Below are positions 62,064 to 64,000 of a stretch of DNA of 64,000 bases, piece after piece; the first letter of the stretch is position 1; each line of letters starts with the position of its first letter. The notes below the pieces were generated by a model. The model saw nothing but the letters and a program-made list of their open reading frames with translations. It was not told where the DNA came from and ran no database searches. Where the stretch lies: NCBI RefSeq assembly GCF_010093065.1, contig NZ_CP048113.1, positions 1,612,001 to 1,676,000 of the forward strand, given 5' to 3'. A program made the translations under genes and the position numbers. Source of the DNA: Chitinophaga agri. GTDB taxonomy: Bacteria > Bacteroidota > Bacteroidia > Chitinophagales > Chitinophagaceae.

Positions 62064-64000
62064 TTACTTATTTCTTCCAAAGATATAAGTTGAATACCCG
62101 ATCTGAATTTGTGCAAAATTATTCTGGTAATTGGCAATTTCTGAATTGAATCTTGCCCTGCCGAATACTTTTCCGTCCCCATTTTTATTCACATTGAAGG
62201 ACATCAACAGCTCCAGAGTATTCAGCCATTTGTTCCGCTGTAGCATATATTTCTGTGGATCGTCTTTTGTAAATCCCAGGAGTTCCACGCCGGGGGCAAA
62301 AGGCTTGATATAGATGGCACGATACGACAAGGATAAGTTAAACCGCTCTTCTGGCAGAAAGACTAGTTTCAGTTGCGGGGTTATCTGCAAGGTGTTAATT
62401 GTATACTCCTTTACTAGGCCTGTTTTGGTGACTGTTGACCCTTCTAGTATTGTGAGAGAATCTGCGACAGGCGTAATGCCAAGCCGGCCACCGATATTCA
62501 GATAAATATTGAATTTAAGATTGTGATTGGCGAGAAACAACACATTTAAGTCGAAACCAGCACTAAAGCTCTGGCGCTGATATAATCCGAGTGGTGTGGC
62601 ATACCGATGAGAATTCTTCGCTAATGATGCCGTGTCATTATCGCCCGGATGCTGTCTGATCGAATCAAGATCGCCTAGGATGTAGTGTTTGTTATGTTCT
62701 TCCAGCTTGGACAGTGTAATGCTGGGCAGGATATACTGGAAAATCCCCACACTTTTCACCACAGGGAATATCCACCTTCTTGTTTGCCATTGTGCAGTAT
62801 TGATGTTAATTCTTTTTTCGACATCCGTCTGCACTAGGCCATTAGGTTTATCGTCCTGAAGGCCCACAAAATCACTATAAATGCGTGCTTCGAATAACTT
62901 ATTGGTTTCTTCTTTATAAAGCGTAGCATATTGACCACCGAAAAGTGTCATTGAGGTATCTTTAGGACTATAGTCTCTTCTGTCTACTTCCAGTCTATTC
63001 TTATAATCCAGCAATTCACCCAAGATGATGTAGGTACGATTGCCCCCTTTTAATGCAGCCTGTGCTTGGGTCATGCGCTTTTTGTCAGGAAATGCTTTTG
63101 CGCCTCTCTCATATAAGCGGATTGACTTTAGCTTATTTTGATTTTCAACGGAGGTGAAGCCAATCCCGTATATGTTAATATAAGTTCTGGGCCGTCCGTT
63201 GATGAGGATGGTGGCTGAGATATTTTCTATATAACCGTTATTAAATTCGATATCAACATCCTGAACGCTGATGTCCTCTGAACTAACGATTTTTTCTTTT
63301 TTCGTAGCACTGTCAATATAAGAAATATAAAATTTTATCTGACTGGATATACTCAGCCTGCCAGCTTCCGGTGCGGCACTTGGTTGTTGTAAGGGCCTGA
63401 TGGCAATGAGCTGGAACCACAGATTATTACCTTCTTTAAGTATCAGGTCCTTTTCAGGATCAGTACAGGTAAACCCATTGATGCGCAGAAAATTCCGTTG
63501 GAATACAGCCATGAAAAAAGTGACATCTGTTCCTGAGTAATTATATTCTACCCTCTTTGTGGCATCTGCGATGTCAATAATAGTAATTTTAATGGAGTTA
63601 TCTGTGTCAAACGTGCCAGTATAAGTAAAACTGCCATTACCGATCGCAAGCGTTTTTGAATAGCTTTGAGGTAGTGACGCGAGTGAACGTCTCTGCAGAT
63701 CATTCCAGAGAATATTGGCTTCATTGTTCAGTTTCGCAGCATCTACTGATCCACAGGTAAGTGACGGGAGTTTATTGAATTCTGAAGAAAAAAGCCGTTT
63801 AAAGGTCTCTACATCGGTTCCAATATATGGAAATGTCCTTTGTCTGGCGGCATTGCTATTATCTGCTATATTAACCCGTATGGATTTGTCAGGTTGTGTG
63901 GTTGCTGTATACGTGAAAAACTCTCCGCACACAGTAAATGTCTTCGAAACCTGGGCCTGAGCTGAAAAGGAGAGAAGAAAGGAAATGAACAGGATAATAC
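62064..64000 (-). CDS. Secreted hypothetical protein with duplicated N-terminal module (partial)
   Basis: The gene enters from beyond the window's right edge, so its start is missing. The in-frame sequence at the edge is the end of a signal peptide (IILFISFLLSFSAQAQ). Two tandem modules of about 85 residues follow, each reading F-T-Y-T then D-x-S-I-K/R, G-T-D-V, F and F-x-C. They start at KTFTVCGEFFTYTATTQPDK and KTLAIGNGSFTYTGTFDTDN. After a linker the C-terminal 400 residues are beta-rich with alternating strands (FSAGFDLNVLFLANHNLKFN), consistent with an outer-membrane barrel or surface domain. No known family is recognised. Confidence 0.75.
   Translation of the reverse strand, partial: IILFISFLLSFSAQAQVSKTFTVCGEFFTYTATTQPDKSIRVNIADNSNAARQRTFPYIGTDVETFKRLFSSEFNKLPSLTCGSVDAAKLNNEANILWNDLQRRSLASLPQSYSKTLAIGNGSFTYTGTFDTDNSIKITIIDIADATKRVEYNYSGTDVTFFMAVFQRNFLRINGFTCTDPEKDLILKEGNNLWFQLIAIRPLQQPSAAPEAGRLSISSQIKFYISYIDSATKKEKIVSSEDISVQDVDIEFNNGYIENISATILINGRPRTYINIYGIGFTSVENQNKLKSIRLYERGAKAFPDKKRMTQAQAALKGGNRTYIILGELLDYKNRLEVDRRDYSPKDTSMTLFGGQYATLYKEETNKLFEARIYSDFVGLQDDKPNGLVQTDVEKRININTAQWQTRRWIFPVVKSVGIFQYILPSITLSKLEEHNKHYILGDLDSIRQHPGDNDTASLAKNSHRYATPLGLYQRQSFSAGFDLNVLFLANHNLKFNIYLNIGGRLGITPVADSLTILEGSTVTKTGLVKEYTINTLQITPQLKLVFLPEERFNLSLSYRAIYIKPFAPGVELLGFTKDDPQKYMLQRNKWLNTLELLMSFNVNKNGDGKVFGRARFNSEIANYQNNFAQIQIGYSTYIFGRNK

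Noticed and set aside
1..64000. CRISPR array or Cas genes
   Set aside because: No regularly spaced direct repeats of 25-40 bp and no Cas proteins were seen.
1..64000. SusC/SusD polysaccharide utilisation locus
   Set aside because: GH43 and GH30 genes are present, but no TonB-dependent receptor/SusD pair is in the window.

Overview
The window comes from a Bacteroidota chromosome, most likely Chitinophagaceae (Chitinophaga-like). The evidence is the type IX secretion (T9SS) sorting tails (CHU_C/gliding-type and Por-type), PKD and SprB-like adhesin repeats, lipoproteins, ThuA/PQQ-dehydrogenase fusions, GH43 and GH30 enzymes, and TAnnTTTG promoter elements. I infer the lineage from these families, not from a marker gene.

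Layout. (1) 1-24 kb is ordinary chromosome: a protein-isoaspartate repair methyltransferase, a second methyltransferase, two T9SS type-B surface proteins (one of 1625 residues built of PKD modules), an alpha/beta hydrolase, a PQQ sugar dehydrogenase lipoprotein, a GH43 glycosidase, a divergent MFS/GNAT-LysR module, a DUF3347 protein, a DUF2200 protein, an RluA-type pseudouridine synthase, a Tam-like methyltransferase and a T9SS-exported M12B metalloprotease. (2) 24-36 kb holds a 7TM receptor fused to a transposase-type zinc ribbon, a GH30 lipoprotein with a beta-trefoil tail, an orphan response regulator, a DUF4385 protein, a MACPF lipoprotein, a large MORN-like protein and a ThuA/discoidin protein. 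(3) 36.4-41.6 kb is an AT-rich island ending at tRNA-Leu(CAG). It carries a 1248-residue protein with an N-terminal PD-(D/E)xK-like nuclease domain, a STAND-type P-loop NTPase and a long C-terminal region, which is a strong candidate for a single-gene anti-phage or anti-plasmid effector. (4) 41.9-56.6 kb is housekeeping and metabolic: GNAT, a Tat-exported molybdopterin oxidoreductase, a SMUG2-like glycosylase, a NUDIX-fold regulator with a destroyed catalytic box divergent from a four-domain ThuA/PQQ/PKD/cytochrome c fusion, an Imm10-like protein, a class II cyclic nucleotide phosphodiesterase and a Kup potassium transporter. (5) 56.7-62 kb is a mobile-element graveyard: a decayed DUF1963/YwqG gene, tRNA-Leu(CAA), then a three-level nest. 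In that nest an ISL3-type transposase remnant is split by an intact IS66 element with a perfect 8-bp target duplication, and the IS66 tnpC is itself interrupted by a complete group II intron. (6) The window ends inside a secreted protein of unknown function.

Most intergenic gaps contain simple hairpin terminators, often shared by convergent genes. Most genes appear to be singletons or two-gene units rather than long operons.
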